Notes under the pieces: model-generated
The model's database searches: none
Told to the model about the DNA's origin: nothing
Seen by the model: only the letters and a program-made list of their open reading frames with translations
Source of the DNA: Pyxidicoccus caerfyrddinensis
GTDB taxonomy: Bacteria; Myxococcota; Myxococcia; Myxococcales; Myxococcaceae
Assembly (NCBI RefSeq): GCF_010894405.1
Contig: NZ_JAAIYA010000036.1
Location: 29,352 to 93,351 of the forward strand
Direction: 5' to 3'
DNA: 64,000 nt
Shown: piece by piece, positions 44,411 to 56,400 of the stretch
Position numbering within the stretch: the stretch's first letter is position 1
Layout: each line of letters opens with the position of its first letter
Translations under genes and position numbers: made by a program

Positions 44411-47400
44411 TCCCCGGCGCCGAGGACCTGACCGAGTTCTGGCTGAACCTGGCCGGCGGTGTGGAGTCCATCTCCTACTGGTCCGAGGAGGAGACCGAGC
44501 GCTCACCGCTCATCCCCGAAGAGCTGTGGAAGCACCCGCGCTTCATCCGCGCCGGCGGCATCCTCGAAGGCGCCGACCGCTTCGACCACGGTTTCTTCGA
44601 CATCCCGCTGCGCGAGGCGCAGTGGATGGACCCGCAGCAGCGCCTCTTCCTCCAGGCCGCGTGGGCGGCACTGGAAGACGCGGCGTATGACCCCGGGCGC
44701 TACAAGGGCCGAATCTCGCTCTACGCGGGCGCGGGTTCGACGGGGCACCTGCTGTCGCTCTTGAGCGAGGCGCGCAAGGACGTGGGCGCGGGGATGGACC
44801 TGGCCACCTCCGGCCCCGAGAGCCTGGCGATGAAGGCGTCCTTCAAGCTCCAGCTTCGGGGCGAGAGCGTCGCCGTCTACACCGCGTGCTCCACCGGCCT
44901 CGTGGCCATCCACATGGCCTGCCAGAGCCTGCTCACGCGGCAGTCGGACATCGCGCTCGCGGGCGCGGTGCGCATCGCCAGCCCGCAGCGCACGGGCTAC
45001 GTGCACCAGGAAGGGCTCATCTATTCGCCGGACGGCCACTGCCGCGCCTTCGACCACCGTGCCGGCGGCACCGTGGCGGGCAACGGCGTGGGCGTGGTGG
45101 TGCTCAAGCCGCTGGCGGACGCGCTGCGGGACGGCGACCACATCCACGCGGTCATCAAGGCCTCCGCGGTCAACAACGACGGCCAGCAGAAGGCCGGCTA
45201 TACCGCGCCCAGCATCGAGGGCCAGACGGAGGTCATCGCGGACGCGCTGGCCTACGCGGGGCTCGGGGGCGACGACATCGACTACATCGAGGCCCACGGC
45301 ACGGGCACGTCGCTCGGAGACCCCATCGAGATTACCGCGCTGACCCGCGCGTTCCGGAAGACGTCGGAGCGCAAGGGTGACGTCGCCATCGGCTCGCTGA
45401 AGACGAACGTGGGTCACCTGGACGCGGCGGCGGGCGTGGCCGGGCTCATCAAGGTCGTGCTGTCGCTCAACCACGAGGCGGTGCCTCCGAGCCTCCACTT
45501 CGAGAAGCCCAACCCGGAGATCGACTTCGAGAAGAGCCCGTTCTTCGTCAACACGGTGCTGCGGCCCTGGCCGCGCGGGGAGAAGCCGCGGCGAGCAGGT
45601 GTGAGCTCCTTCGGCATCGGCGGCACCAACGCGCACGTGGTCGTGGAAGAGGCGCCACAGGTGGAGCCGGGCCCGCGGAGCGCGCGTCCCCTGCAGGTGG
45701 TGACGCTCTCCGCACGCACCCCGTCCGCGCTGGAGGTGATGTCGCGGCAGCTGGCCTCGCACGTGGAGACGACGCCGTTCGTGGACCTGGAGGACACGGC
45801 CTTCACGCGCAACATGGGGCGGAGTGCCTTCGAGCACCGCCGCGCCGTGGTGGCGGCGGACCGTTTCGAGCTGGCGGAGGCCCTGGAGAAGACGGCCTCC
45901 GTGGAAGCGCGCCGCAACCGGCGCGTGGCCTTCCTGTTCCCGGGGCAGGGCGCACAAGCCGTGGCCATGGGCCGCGAGCTGCACGCGGCGGAGGCGAGCT
46001 TCCGCAAGGACGTGGATGCCGCGCTCGCCCGGTTGGAGCCGTCCCTGGCGGCGGAGGTGCGACTGCTCCTGTTGGCTACGCCGGAGCAGGCGGAAGCCGT
46101 GGGCAAGAGGCTTTCGGACCCGCGCGTGGCGCTGCCCGCGCTCTTCATCGTGGAGCACTCGCTCGCCCGGCTCTGGATGTCCTGGGGCGTGAGGCCCCAC
46201 GCGCTGCTCGGCCACAGCTTTGGCGAGTACGCGGCGGCTTGCGTGGCGGGCGTGCTGTCTCCCGAGGACGGCCTGCGGCTCGCGGTGGTGCGCGGTGCGC
46301 TGATGGCGCGCATGCCTCCCGGGGCGATGCTCGCGGTGGGGCTGAAGGAGGCGGAAGTCCTTCCGCTGCTTACGGACGGGCTCTCGCTGGCGGCGATGAA
46401 CGGCCAGGGCCGGTGCGTCGTCTCGGGCCCCGTGGAGGCCATCACCCGGCTGGAGGCCACGCTCTCCGAGCGCGGCGTGGGCATGGTGCGGCTGCCAGCG
46501 ACGCATGCGTTCCACTCCAGCGCGGTGGAGCCGCTGATGCCGGACCTGGCGCGCGCAGTGTCCTCGCTGCGTCTCAAGGCGCCGGAGCTGCCCTTCGTGT
46601 CCAGCCTCACCGGCACGTGGATTCGCCCCGAGGAGGCCACCGACCCGGCGTACTGGGCCCGGCAGATGCGCCAGCCGGTCCGCTTCGCCGAGGGCCTGGA
46701 AGCACTCATCGGCGACGGATGCTCCGTCCTGCTGGAGGTGGGCCCGGGCACGGACCTCACGTGGCTGTGCCGATACCGTGCGCGCCAGGAGAAGTCGCTG
46801 GTCGCCTTTCCGTCGCTGCGCCGCCGTCCAACGGAAGGGGACTACCGGGGACTGCTCCAGTCTCTGGGTGACTTGTGGAGCGCGGGCGTGGAGGTGGCCT
46901 GGGCGAAGTTCCACGGCGCGGAGAAGCGCCGCCGCGTCCCGCTGCCGACGTACCCGTTCGAGGAGAAGCCCTGCCGCCTGGAGTCCCAGCCGGTGCAGTT
47001 GTTGGCACAGGCCGCGCCCGCTCCGAAGTCCCAGCCCGCCATGACGGCGATGGCGGAGTCGCTGTCCGCCGCGGCCCTGCCCGTGCCTCCCACCTCCGTG
47101 GGGGAAATCCAGCAGCGCGTCATGGACATCTGGCGCGAGCGTCTGGGCGCGGTGGACATCGGTCCCGACGACGACTTCCTGGAGCTGGGCGGCAACTCGC
47201 TGATGGCCGCGCAGATGCTGACCCGCCTGCGAGAGACCTTCGCCGTGCAGCTCCCGCTGAGCGCGCTGTTCGAGGCGCCCACGGTGGCGGGCATCTCCCG
47301 GCGCATCGAGGCGATGCTCCAGCAGTCCCTCCCGGCGACGGGCGCGGGCGCACCCGAGGTGATGGTGCGCATCGACCGCGGCGGCGAGCTGCCGCTGTCC

Positions 47401-50400
47401 GTCGTGCAGGAGCGCGTCTGGCGGATGGAGCAGCTCGACCCGGGCAATCCGTCCCTCAACATGCCCCTCGCCGTGCGGCTCACGGGGCCGCTCGACGTGG
47501 AGGTGCTGGAGCGCAGCGTCAACGAGGTCATCCGCCGGCACGAGATGCTGCGCGCGACGTACACCGTGGAAGCCGGCCGCGTGCGGCAGCGCTTCACCGC
47601 CGAGGTCCGCATCCAGGTGCCGGTGGTGGACCTGCGAGGACACGCCGGAGACCGCGAGGCCGAGGCGATGCGGCTGGCACTGGACGAGGCGGTGCTGCCG
47701 TTCTCCCTGGAGCACGGCCCCATCGTCCGGGCGAAGCTGCTGCAGCTGGCGGAGGCGGAGCACCTGATGCTCCTCACGGTGCACCACATCGCGTCGGACA
47801 CGCTGTCGATGGTGGCGTTCTTCCGCGAGACGGCGGTGAACTACCAGGCCTTCCGCGAGGGCCGTCCGGCGCCGCTGCCGGAGCTGGCCGTGCAGTACGT
47901 GGACGCGGCGGCCTGGGAGCGCCGCTCGCTGGCCGGAGGCGCGCTCGCGGCACAGGACGCGTACTGGCGTGAGGTGCTGGCCGAGCTGCCCCCCTCGCTG
48001 GAGCTGGCGTCGGATCGGCCGCGAGGCACGAACTCGCGCCTGCGCGGCGCCCGTTTCCCGGTGACCTTCTCGCGCGAGCTGAGCGCCGCGCTCTACGCCT
48101 TCAGCCACCGCGAGGGCGTGACGCCCTTCATGACGCTGCTGGCCGCTCTGTCGTCGCTGCTCGTCCGCTACTCGGGGCGAGAGGACATCGTCGTGGGCAC
48201 GCCGGTGGGCAACCGCGCCCGTGGAGAGCTGGAGCCGCTCATCGGCTTCGTGGCCCATGCCATGGCGCTGCGCACCGACGCGTCCGGCGACCCGTCGTTC
48301 CGCGAGCTGGTGGCCCGTGCACGCGACGTCACCATCGGCGCGTCCAGCCACCAGGACGTGCCCTTCGAGCACCTGCTCCCCCTCGTGGCGTCCGGGCGCG
48401 ACCCGGGCCGCTCGCGGCTCTGCGACGCGGCGCTGGTGCTGCATGCGCATGTCACCACTGCGGCTCCATCCCTGCCGGGCATCGCGATGGAGTTGGTGGA
48501 GGTGCCTGGCACGCCCGCGCAGTTCGGCGCGACGCTGGGCGAGCTGACCCTCCTGCTGAACGAGAGCGCGGAAGGGACGTTCCACGGCTTCATCGAGTAC
48601 GCCACCGAGCTCTACGACGAGTCGCGCATCGTACGCCTCGCGAGGCATCTGGAGACGCTGCTCGTCGCGGTGCTCGCGGACCCGGAGTTGCGGTTGTCGC
48701 GGCTCCCGCTGGCGACGCCGGAAGAGCGCAGCCTGCCGGCGCGCTCGGTGGAGCAGTCCTCGGCGCCGGGCCTGCTGGAGCGGCTCGCGGCCCGGGTGGA
48801 GCGCACGCCGGACGCGGTGGCCATCAGTTCCGGCGCTCGCCGGCTGACGTGGCGTGAGCTGGCCGCTCGCGCCCGGGGGCTCGCGGCCCGGTTGAAGGGT
48901 GAAGGGGTGGGGCCCGAGGTTCCCGTGGCCCTGCGAATGGAGCCGTCAGTCGAGGCGGTCATCGCGCTCTGGGGCGTGCTGGATGCGGGTGGTGCCTGCC
49001 TTCCCGTCTCGCGCGGCGAGGTGCTGGAGTTGAAGTCGCTGCTTCCGGCCCAGGGTCCCCGGCTGTTGCTGGTGGCCCGGACCTCGGATGCGTCCTCGAT
49101 CCCCGCTGGCGTGAGCGCCGTGGTGGTGGACGGCGAGGCCGTTGGGGAAGGTGCCTTCAGCGCCGTGCCCTCCGAGCGGCTCGCGTTCATCGTGCCCGCG
49201 CCCGAGGCAATGGGTGGACACGGCCGCGTCATGCTGACCCACCGCAACGTCGCATGCCTGTTGTCGTCGCTCGACGCGCGAGTGGGAGCGGGCGAGGGTG
49301 AGGTGTGGCTTGCGGCGGGTGGACCCGCGGCGGACCCCGCGGGGTTGGACCTGCTGTGGGCGCTGGCGCGCGGCCTGCGCGTCGTCCTCCCTCCCGAGCG
49401 GCTGGCCGCGCGCTTCGCTGTCCTCGGCCGGAAGCCGGACACGCGCCGGCAGCTCGACTTCAGCCTCATGTATTTCGCCAACGACGAGGACTCGTTGGGC
49501 GAGGAGAAGTACGAGCTGTTGATGGAGGGCGCGAAGTTCGCGGACACGCACGGCTTCTCCGCCATCTGGACGCCGGAGCGGCGCTTCCACTCGTTCGGCG
49601 GCTTGTACCCGCAGCCGTCGGTGATTGGCGGCGCGCTCGCGGTGCTGACGCGCAACCTGCGGATTCGCGCCGGCAGCGTGGTGCTGCCGCTGCACGACCC
49701 CATCGAGGTGGCGGAGCAGTGGTCCGTGGTGGACAACCTGTCCCGGGGCCGCGTGGGAATCTCCTTCGCCACGGGCTGGCACGCGAATGACTTCTCGCTC
49801 TCGCCGGACACCTACGCGCGCCGTCGCGAGGTCCTCATCGAGCGACTGGAGGAGGTGCGGCGGCTGTGGCGCGGCGGCACGGTGAAGCGCCGCAACGGCG
49901 CGGGCAATGAAGTAGAGCTGGCGCTGCGGCCGAAGCCCAAGCAGGCGGAGCTGCCGGTGTGGCTCACCTCCACGGGCAATCCGGAGACGTTCCGCAAGGC
50001 CGGCGAGGTGGGCGCGGGCATCCTCACCAACGTGCTCGGACTGGGCTCCAGCCTGGACGAGCTGGCGACGAAGGTGGCGCTGTACCGCGAGATGTACCGC
50101 AAGGGGGGGCACGGCCCGGGGCGCGGTCAGGTGACGCTGATGCTGCACACCTTCCTCGGCCAGGACATGGAGGAGGTGAGCGCCGCGGTGCGCGAGCCGC
50201 TGAAGCAGTACTTCCGCAGCTCGGTGGATGTCTTCGCCAACCTGGTCTCCAGTCTCGGCAGCAACATCGACGTGCGCGGCCTCACGCCCGAAGACATGGA
50301 GGTGATGCTCAACCAGGGTGTGGAGCACTACCTGAAGGACGGCGGCCTGTTCGGCACGGTGGAGCACTGCGAGGCCATCGTCGAGCGCGTGCGCTCGCTG

Positions 50401-53400
50401 GACGTGGACGAGATTGCCTGCCTCGTCGACTACGGCGTGGCGCTGGAGCCGACGATGTCCAGCCTGCGCCTGCTGGACGTGCTGAAGCGCCGATCGCAGG
50501 TGCAGCCCCTGCCCGAGGAGGCCGTGCTGGCCGAGGGCGACGCGGGGATGGGCGACCTGCTGGAGTTGGTCCGAGGCGAGGGCGTCACCGCGCTGCGCTG
50601 CGCGCCGTCCCAGGCCCGTGCGCTCGCGGAGCTCCCCGGTGCACAGGGCGCGCTGGAAGGGGTGCGCCTGTGGGTGCTCGGTGGTGAGGCGCGTGCGGCG
50701 CAGGGGATGGACGTCTCGGCCATCTCCGCCTCCGCGCGGAGCGTGGAGCTGGAGTCCTCTCTGCTCGGCGCGGCCTGGCCGTCGCACTCCGAAGCGCCCG
50801 TGTATCTCCGCGATGCCTCCGGTGCCCCGGTGCCCATGGGTGTCGTGGGCGAGCTGGCGCTGGGCGGCGCCGCCATTCCGCGAGGCTTCTGGAATGACTC
50901 CGAGGCCACGCGCGCACGGTTCATTCCCATGCCGGGAGGGAGCCCGGAGGACCGCCTCTTCCTGACGGGACAGCGAGCCCGCTTCCGCAACGCGGGCGAG
51001 GTCGACGTCGTGACGCCGTCGCGCGCCGCGAAGCCTCGTCGCCAGTCCAAGCCTCGCGACACGGTGCCCGCGCCGACTGCCGCGCCTGTCTCGGACGTGC
51101 CGGCGGCAACGTCCACGCCGGTGGTGCGCGTGTCGCGCGACCAGCCGCTGCCGCTGTCGTTCCCGCAGCAGCGCATCTGGGCGCTCAGCCAGCTCGACCC
51201 GGACGGCATCGCCTACAACAACACCGTCACGCTCCGCCTCGACGGCGTGGTGGTGGTCTCCCTGCTGGAGACAGCGCTCAACGAGCTGGTGCGCCGGCAC
51301 GAGGTGCTTCGCACCACCTTCGCACTCGCGGAAGGCGGCGCGCAGCAGGTCATCGTTCCCTCCATGCCGCTGCGGCTGGAGGAGCGTGAGGCCCGCGGCA
51401 CCACGCACGAGGAGCGTGAGGCCGAGGGACTGCGGCTGGCGCTGTTGGAAGCCCGCCGCCCGTTCGACCTGGTCCACGGACCGGTGATGCGGGCCGTGCT
51501 GATTCGCCTCGGTGACGCGGCGTCGGTGCTCCACCTCACCATCCACCACATCGCCTCGGACGGCTGGTCCAGCGGTGTGCTCTTCCGCGAGCTGGTGGCG
51601 CTGTACGAGTCGCTCGCGGCCGGCCGGCCCTCGCCGCTGCCCGCGCTGCCGGTGCAGTACGCGGACTACGCGGTGTGGCAGCGTGGCTGGCTCAACGGGC
51701 CGGGCATGGAGGCCCAGCTCGCGTACTGGAAGAAGCAGCTCGCCGGAACGCAGGTGCTGGAACTGCCCACGGACCGCCCGCGCCCGGTGCGCTGGTCGGG
51801 CCGGGGTGGCCGCCTCCAGGTAGCCGTGCAGAAGCCGCTCATGGACGCGCTCTGGACGGTGGGCCGCCGCGAGGGCGCCACGCCCTTCATGGTCCTCACG
51901 GCCGCGCTGCAGACGGTGTTGCACCGCTACTCGGGCCAGGACGACATCATCGTCGGCACCTCCGCCGCCGGCCGCAACCGTCCCGAGATCGAAGGCCTCA
52001 TCGGCTGCTTCCTGAACACGCTCGCCATCCGGGGTGACTTCTCGGGAGCGCCCACCTTCGTGGAGCTGCTCCGTCGCGTGAAGGTGGCGTCCATTGGCGC
52101 GTACGCCCACCAGGAGATTCCGTTCGAGCGACTGGTGGACGAGCTGCGCGTGCCTCGCGACCCGAGCCGCATGCCGCTGGTCCAGGCGATGCTGACGTTC
52201 CACAACACGCCGCCGGTGGAGGTCCGCACGCCGGGCCTGGGCGTGAAGATGATGGAGCTGGACATCGGCGCGACGAAGGTGGACCTGTCGCTGGAGCTGC
52301 GCGAGACAGCGGACGGCCTCACGGGCGCCCTGGAGTTCGCGGCGGACCTCTTCGAGCCGCAGACGGTGGAGCTGCTCTGGGAGCGCTTCGTGCGCCTGCT
52401 GGAGGGCGTCGCGGCGGACCCGACGCAGCGCGTGGCGGAGCTGCCGCTGCTGTCCGGCGACGAGCGGCACCGCATGCTGGTGGAGTGGAACGACACGCGC
52501 CAGCCGTTCCCGGAGGACGCGCGCATCCACGACCTCTTCGAGGCCCAGGCCGCGAAGACTCCGGACGCGGTGGCGGTGGTGGCGGAGGGCCAGCGGCTCA
52601 CGTACGCCGAGCTGGATGCTCGCGCCAACCAGCTCGCACACCACCTGCGCTCGGTGGGCGTGGGGCCGGAGGTGCGGGTGGGGCTGTGCGCGGAGCGCTC
52701 GGCGGAGCTGGTGGTGGGGCTGCTCGGCGTGCTGAAGGCGGGCGGCGCGTTCGTCCCGCTGGACCCCGCGTACCCCAACGCGCGGCTGACCTACATGATG
52801 CGGGACGCCGGGCTGTCCGTGGTGGTGACACAGGCGCACCTCGCGGACGAGCTTCCCGCCGGCAACGAGCTACTCGTCTCCGTGGACACGGAGTGGAGCC
52901 ACATCGGCCGGAACCCGACGGAGCCGCCGCGCTCCGGCGTGCTCTCCGGAGGGGTGGCGTACGTCATCTACACGTCGGGCTCCACGGGGACGCCGAAGGG
53001 CGTGCTCGTGCCGCACCAGGGCCTGTGCAACACGGTGCGCGCCGTCATCCGCGCGCACGGCGTGGGGCCGGGGAAGCGGGTGCTCCAGGCGGCGGCGCTC
53101 GGCTTCGACGCGTCCGTGCTGGAGGTGCTCTCCACGCTCGTGGCCGGAGCGGAGCTGCACCTGGCGCCGCGTGACTCGCTGCTGCCGGGTGCGCCGCTGC
53201 GCGAGGTGCTGGAGGCACGCGGCATCACCACCGTGACGCTGACGCCGTCCTCGCTGTCGCAGCTGGAGCCCGAGGGCCTGCCCGCGCTGGAGACGGTCAT
53301 CTCTGCCGGAGAGGCTTGCTCGCCGGAGCTGGCGCGGCGCTGGACGTCGCGGCGGCGGTTGCTCAATGGCTACGGTCCGACGGAGGCCACGGTCTGCGCG

Positions 53401-56400
53401 ACGGTCTCCACGGAGCTGGACGCGGAGCGGCCGGACATCGGGCGCCCCATCGCGAACATGCGCGCGTACGTGCTGGACGGGTGGGGACAGCCCGTGCCTC
53501 CGGGCGTGCCGGGTGAGCTGTTCCTCGGTGGACCGGGCGTGGCGCGTGGCTACCTGGGCCGGCCGGAGCTGACGGCGGAGCGCTTCGTGCCGGATGCGCT
53601 CTCCGGCGAGTCCGGTGCGCGCCTGTACCGGACGGGAGACCGCGTTCGCTATCGCCTGGACGGGCGGCTGGAGTACGTGGGCCGCACGGACCACCAGGTG
53701 AAGGTGCGTGGGTACCGCATCGAGCTGGGCGAGGTGGAAGCGGCGCTGCGCCAGTACCCCGGCGTGAGCGACGCGGTGGCCTCGGTGCGCGAGGAGCCGC
53801 CGGGGACGAAGCGACTGGTAGGCTACCTCGTGGCGGATGCGGCGGCGCTCGACGTCACCGCGCTGCGCGCCTTCCTGAAGGAGCGGCTGCCCGAGCACAT
53901 GGTGCCGGCGGCCTTCGTCGCGCTGGACGCACTGCCGCTGTCGCCGGCGGGGAAGGTGGACCGGGCGGCGCTGCCGGCCTCGGACACCGCGCGCGTGGGT
54001 CCGGGGAAGACGTTCGTAGAGCCGGTCACCGACGCGGAGAAGACGCTGGCGGCGCTCTGGGCGCAGGTGCTCGGCGTGGAGCGCGTGGGCCTGCACGACA
54101 ACTTCTTCGAACTGGGCGGCGACTCCATCCTCGGCATCCAGATTGTCTCGCGCGCGAAGGCGGCGGGGCTGGCGCTGGAGCCGGCCATGCTCTTCGAGAA
54201 GCAGACGCTCGTGGAGTTGGCCGCGGCGGCGGGCGCGGCGAAAGCGGGCACGGCGGAGCAGGGCGTGGTGGAAGGCCCCGTTCCGCTGACGCCGATGCAG
54301 CGCATCTTCTTCGAGGACTGGGCGCTGCCGGAGCCGCACCACTACAACCTGGCGGCGGTGCTGGAGGTGCGCCGGCCGGTGGACGCGGTGCTGCTGGAGA
54401 AGGCGCTGGTGGCGCTGGTGGCCCACCACGATGCGCTCCGCCTGCGCTTCACGCGGACGGCGGAAGGCTGGCGCCAGCTCAACGCACCCGTGCCCGAGAA
54501 GGTGACGCTGCGGCGCGCGGACCTGTCCTCCGTGCCGGAGGCGGAGCAGGGCGCGGCGCTGGAGAAGGTGGGCGCGGAGGTCCACCGGAGCCTGGACCTG
54601 GGCGAGGGACTGCTGCTGCGCGCCGTCCTCTTCGAGCGGGGCGCGGGCCGCACGGCGCGGCTGCTGCTGGTGGTGCACCACCTCGCCGTGGATGGTGTCT
54701 CGCTGCAGCCGCTGCTGGAGGACCTGGAGACGGCCTACACGCAGCTGGAGCGCGGCGCGCAGGTGTCGCTGCCGGCGAAGACGACGTCGTTCAAGTCGTG
54801 GGCGGAGCGGCTGGTGGTGCACGCTCGCTCGGAGGCACTGTCCCGTGAGCTGCCCCTCTGGAAGGCGACGGGGGACGTGTCGCCGCTGCCGGTGGACCTG
54901 TCGGGCGGTGAGGACACGCCGGGCTCGGAGGCGCTGCTCACGGTGACGCTCGGTGAGACGGAGACCCGTGCGTTGCTGGCCGAGACGCCCATGGCTTACC
55001 GGGCCCGCGTGGACGAGGTGCTGCTCGCGGCGGTGGCGAAGGCCATCTCCGGCTGGACGGGTGGCCGCAGGGTGCGCCTGGAGCTGGAGGGCCACGGCCG
55101 TGAGGCGCTTTTCGCGGACGTGGACCTGTCCCGCACGGTGGGTTGGTTCACCAGCACCTTCCCGCTGGAAGTGGAGCTTCCGGAGGGTGGCAGCCCGGGT
55201 GACGTGCTCCGGGCGATCCGGGATTCACGGCGCAGGCTGCCCGCCAATGGCATCGGCCACGGGCTGCTGCGCTACCTGCGAGAGGACACGGCCGAGGCGC
55301 TGCGCACCGAGCCTCGTGCCGAGGTGGGCTTCAACTACCTGGGCCAGTTGGACGCGGCGTCCCGTGGCTCGGAGCGCTTCGCCCTCACGGAGGAGCCGAG
55401 CGGCCCGTGGCATGGCGCGGGAGGCCGCAGGCCCCACCGCGTCGAAGTGAACGCGGTGGTGAGCGAGGGCCGGCTGAAGGTGACCTGGGCCTACAGCACC
55501 CACGTGCACCAGCGCGCCACCATTCAAGCCGTGGCCACCCGGTTCCTGGACGTGCTGCGCGAGCTGGTGGATGGCCGCAGGAGCCCGGACGCGGCGCGCC
55601 GCTCGCCCGGAGACTTCCCGCTGGCGCACCTCACGCCCGCTTCGCTGGAGCGCCTGCTGCGCCAGCACCCGGACGTCGAGGACCTGTACCCGCTCACCTC
55701 GCTCCAGCAGGGCATGATCTTCCACGCGGCGCTGGCGGCGCCCGGCTCGGGCGTCTTCCATGAGCAGCTCGCGTGGACCGCGCGAGGCCAGGTGGACGTG
55801 CCCGCGCTGAGGCGTGCGTACGCGGAGGTCATCGCCCGCAATGCCGTCCTGCGGACCTCCTTCGCTCACGAGGGACTGTCCGAGCCGCTCCAGGTCGTCC
55901 ACACCCGGGCCGAGCTGCCCTGGACGGAGCATGACCTGCGCGGCCTGCCCGGCGACGAGCAGCGCACGCGGCTGGACGCCATGGTCCGCGAGGACCGGGC
56001 CCGTGGCTTCGAGCTGTCCCCGGCGCCGCTGGCCCGGATGGACGTCGTGCGCGTGGGCGAGGAGGAGTACCGCTTCCTCTGGAGCCACCACCACCTGGTG
56101 ATGGACGGATGGAGCGTGGGGCTCATGCTCCAGCAGGTGTTCGCCTGCTACGAGGCGCTCACGTCGGGCCGCGAGCCCGCGCTGCCGCGTCCTGCCGCCT
56201 GGCGCGACTACATGGCGTGGCTCCAGCGGCAGGACCTGTCGCGCGCGGAGGCGTTCTGGCGGAAGGAGCTGGCGGGCTTCACCGCGCCGACTCCGCTGCC
56301 CGCCGCCCGGCCCGTGGCGCCTGGAGTGGAGGCCGCCGTCACCGGCGAGGAGAAGCTGTATCTGTCGCCGGAGACCACCGCGGCGCTCCATGCCTTCACG

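Noticed and set aside
46600..47160. Search for a ketoreductase or dehydratase between the AT and the ACP of the PKS module.
   Set aside because: Only a Pro/Ala-rich linker of about 60 residues lies between them; there is no Rossmann GxGxxG and no HxxxGxxxxP motif.
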